From positions 1 through 7,220 of the forward strand of contig JAQUOB010000059.1 of assembly GCA_028717325.1 (NCBI GenBank): DNA of 7,220 bases, given 5' to 3'. Position numbers and translations under genes: made by a program. Under the pieces are notes generated by a model that saw only the letters and a list, made by a program, of their open reading frames with translations, was not told where the DNA came from and searched no databases. The stretch comes from Candidatus Margulisiibacteriota bacterium (lineage in GTDB: Bacteria > Margulisbacteria > WOR-1 > O2-12-FULL-45-9 > XYB2-FULL-48-7). Shown here one piece after another: positions 6,288-7,220 of the stretch; position 1 is the first letter of the stretch, and each line of letters begins with the position of its first letter.

Positions 6288-6992
6288 CTGGACTCCGCAA
6301 AAATCCCCCAACACATCGCGGTGATCATGGACGGCAACGGCCGTTGGGCCAAAAAACGGCTCCTGCCGCGAGCCGCCGGCCATAAAGAAGGAGTGTCCTC
6401 GCTCAAAGTCGTGCTCAAGGCCTGTGCCGAGTTCGGCGTCAAATATCTGACCGTTTACGCTTTTTCCACCGAGAACTGGGGCCGGCCCAAAGACGAAGTC
6501 GATTTTCTCATGAACCTGTTCGCGCTGTCGATCGACCGGGAAATAGATGAACTGGTGAAGAGTGGGGTTCGGTTGCAATTTCTTGGGCGGATCCACCAGT
6601 TCTCCCCGCAGCTGCAAACCAAAATGAGCGAGTCGATGGAAAAAACCAAGGCGGGCGACAGGATTACCTTGAACGTCATGGTAAATTACGGCGGGAGAGC
6701 GGAGCTGGTGGATGCGGTCAATGAGATAGCCGAACGCCGAACGCCGAACGCAGAACACAGGATAGACGAAAAAGAAATTCAGGCGCACCTCTATACTCGC
6801 GGCATGCCGGACCCTGACTTATTAATCAGAACGGCTTCGGAGATGCGCGTTTCCAATTTCCTGCTCTGGCAGATCGCCTACGCGGAAATATATGTCACGC
6901 CGGCACTCTGGCCCGATTTTCGGCGCGAGCAACTGATCGAAGCGATCGAAGCGTATCAAAAGCGCGAAAGGCGCTTTGGGAAAGTGCTATGA
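6288..6992 (+). CDS. uppS: Isoprenyl transferase (undecaprenyl diphosphate synthase), probable CTG start
   Basis: UppS is a cis-prenyltransferase that extends farnesyl diphosphate with isopentenyl diphosphate to make the C55 carrier lipid for peptidoglycan and O-antigen. Numbering from the CTG (234 residues): MDGNGRWA (14-21) with the catalytic Asp15 and diphosphate-binding loop, TVYAFSTENWGRP (55-67), NYGGRAELV (133-141), IRTASEMRVSNFLLWQIAYAE (180-200, here noted only by position) and WPDF (208-211). The CTG gives DSAKIPQHIAVIMDGNG, a normal length ahead of the catalytic block. The alternative ATG at 6240 adds 16 residues read out of frame through frr and lacks a ribosome binding site. The usual RTGGE motif reads RTASE. 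A short heptamer repeat sits in the loop before it (residues 148-154). The stop overlaps the cdsA start as ATGA. Confidence 0.93.
   Translation: MDSAKIPQHIAVIMDGNGRWAKKRLLPRAAGHKEGVSSLKVVLKACAEFGVKYLTVYAFSTENWGRPKDEVDFLMNLFALSIDREIDELVKSGVRLQFLGRIHQFSPQLQTKMSESMEKTKAGDRITLNVMVNYGGRAELVDAVNEIAERRTPNAEHRIDEKEIQAHLYTRGMPDPDLLIRTASEMRVSNFLLWQIAYAEIYVTPALWPDFRREQLIEAIEAYQKRERRFGKVL
6730..6750 (+). repeat. Three tandem copies of the 7-mer CCGAACG inside uppS
   Basis: Three perfect copies of CCGAACG at 6730-6736, 6737-6743 and 6744-6750, followed by a degenerate copy CAGAACA. Total 21 bases, so the frame is kept. They encode AERRTPN in the variable surface loop between the NYGG helix and the RTASE motif. 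Confidence 0.9.
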
Positions 6993-7220
6993 TCGCGAGA
7001 AGCTTAACCATCCTGATCGGTGTGCCGGTCATCCTGGCCTGCGTTTATTACGGCGGGCTCCCGTTTTTTTTCATGGTGCTGGCGCTGGCGCTTATCGCCG
7101 TTAACGAATTCTACAACCTCATGATGAAAAAAGGTTTTTTCCCCGCCTATTATGTTGGGAACTTGATCACCATCTTCTTTATCATATTCGCCTACTATGC
7201 TTTGAAGAGAAATTGGGAGC
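6989..7220 (+). CDS. cdsA: Phosphatidate cytidylyltransferase (CDP-diacylglycerol synthase), partial N-terminus
   Basis: CdsA is an integral membrane enzyme that makes CDP-diacylglycerol from phosphatidate and CTP, the branch point for phospholipids. Only the first 77 codons are in the window: MIARSLTILIGVPVILACVYYGG and then a second hydrophobic run ending IAVNEFYNLMMKKG, and a third starting at NLITIFFIIFAYY. The short basic start followed by IGVPV, the YYGG turn and the EFYNLMMKKG segment match the family's N-terminus. The catalytic signature (S-x(8)-R-x(3)-K-D) would lie beyond the edge, so the call rests on these features and on position directly after uppS. The ATG overlaps the uppS stop by ATGA, implying translational coupling. 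No strong ribosome binding site is seen. Confidence 0.88.
   Translation, partial: MIARSLTILIGVPVILACVYYGGLPFFFMVLALALIAVNEFYNLMMKKGFFPAYYVGNLITIFFIIFAYYALKRNWE

Noticed and set aside
5489..6442. 317-codon minus-strand open frame
   Set aside because: It is antisense to pyrH, frr and uppS, all recognised by motifs, and its own product shows no family resemblance.

Overview
The window looks like chromosomal housekeeping DNA from an uncultured-type diderm (Gram-negative) bacterium with mid-50s GC. The outer-membrane evidence is a lipid A acyltransferase gene (lpxD) next to a periplasmic OmpH/Skp-type chaperone gene. The order lpxD-ompH-mnmG, divergent from pyrH-frr-uppS-cdsA, does not match the usual proteobacterial order, where skp-lpxD lies downstream of cdsA. 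A candidate-phylum diderm lineage (for example the Margulisbacteria/Saganbacteria or Omnitrophota type) is a weak guess. No tRNA, rRNA, CRISPR array, insertion sequence or convincing terminator was found. No gene-free stretch exceeds 60 bases.

Left arm, minus strand, read from 4957 down to 1: a seven-helix membrane sensor with a PAS domain but no kinase domain; a 293-residue orphan protein of visibly lower GC; mnmG (tRNA wobble uridine modification); ompH; and lpxD, which runs off the left edge. Gaps are 51, 14, 25 and 3 bases, so the set could be cotranscribed. mnmG also has its own possible -10 element.

Right arm, plus strand, from 4989: pyrH (UMP kinase), frr (ribosome recycling factor), uppS (undecaprenyl diphosphate synthase) and cdsA (CDP-diacylglycerol synthase), which runs off the right edge. 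This is a classic conserved cluster linking pyrimidine nucleotides, translation, cell-wall lipid carrier and phospholipid synthesis.

The most striking element is the 31-base divergent intergenic region at 4958-4988. Two near-consensus sigma70 promoters (each TTGCCA, 17-base spacer, TATAAT) are mirror images around base 4973. Each -35 box lies on the start codon of the opposite gene, and both predicted transcripts begin within a few bases of the ATG, so both mRNAs should be almost leaderless. Genes at the head of transcripts here (pyrH, the sensor, mnmG) lack Shine-Dalgarno sequences, whereas ompH and frr have strong ones. uppS appears to start at a rare CTG placed six bases after a GGAGG. No wholly new multi-gene system is evident; the oddities are this promoter, the start codons, the kinase-less sensor with its orphan neighbour, and departures from family consensus in MnmG, UppS and LpxD.
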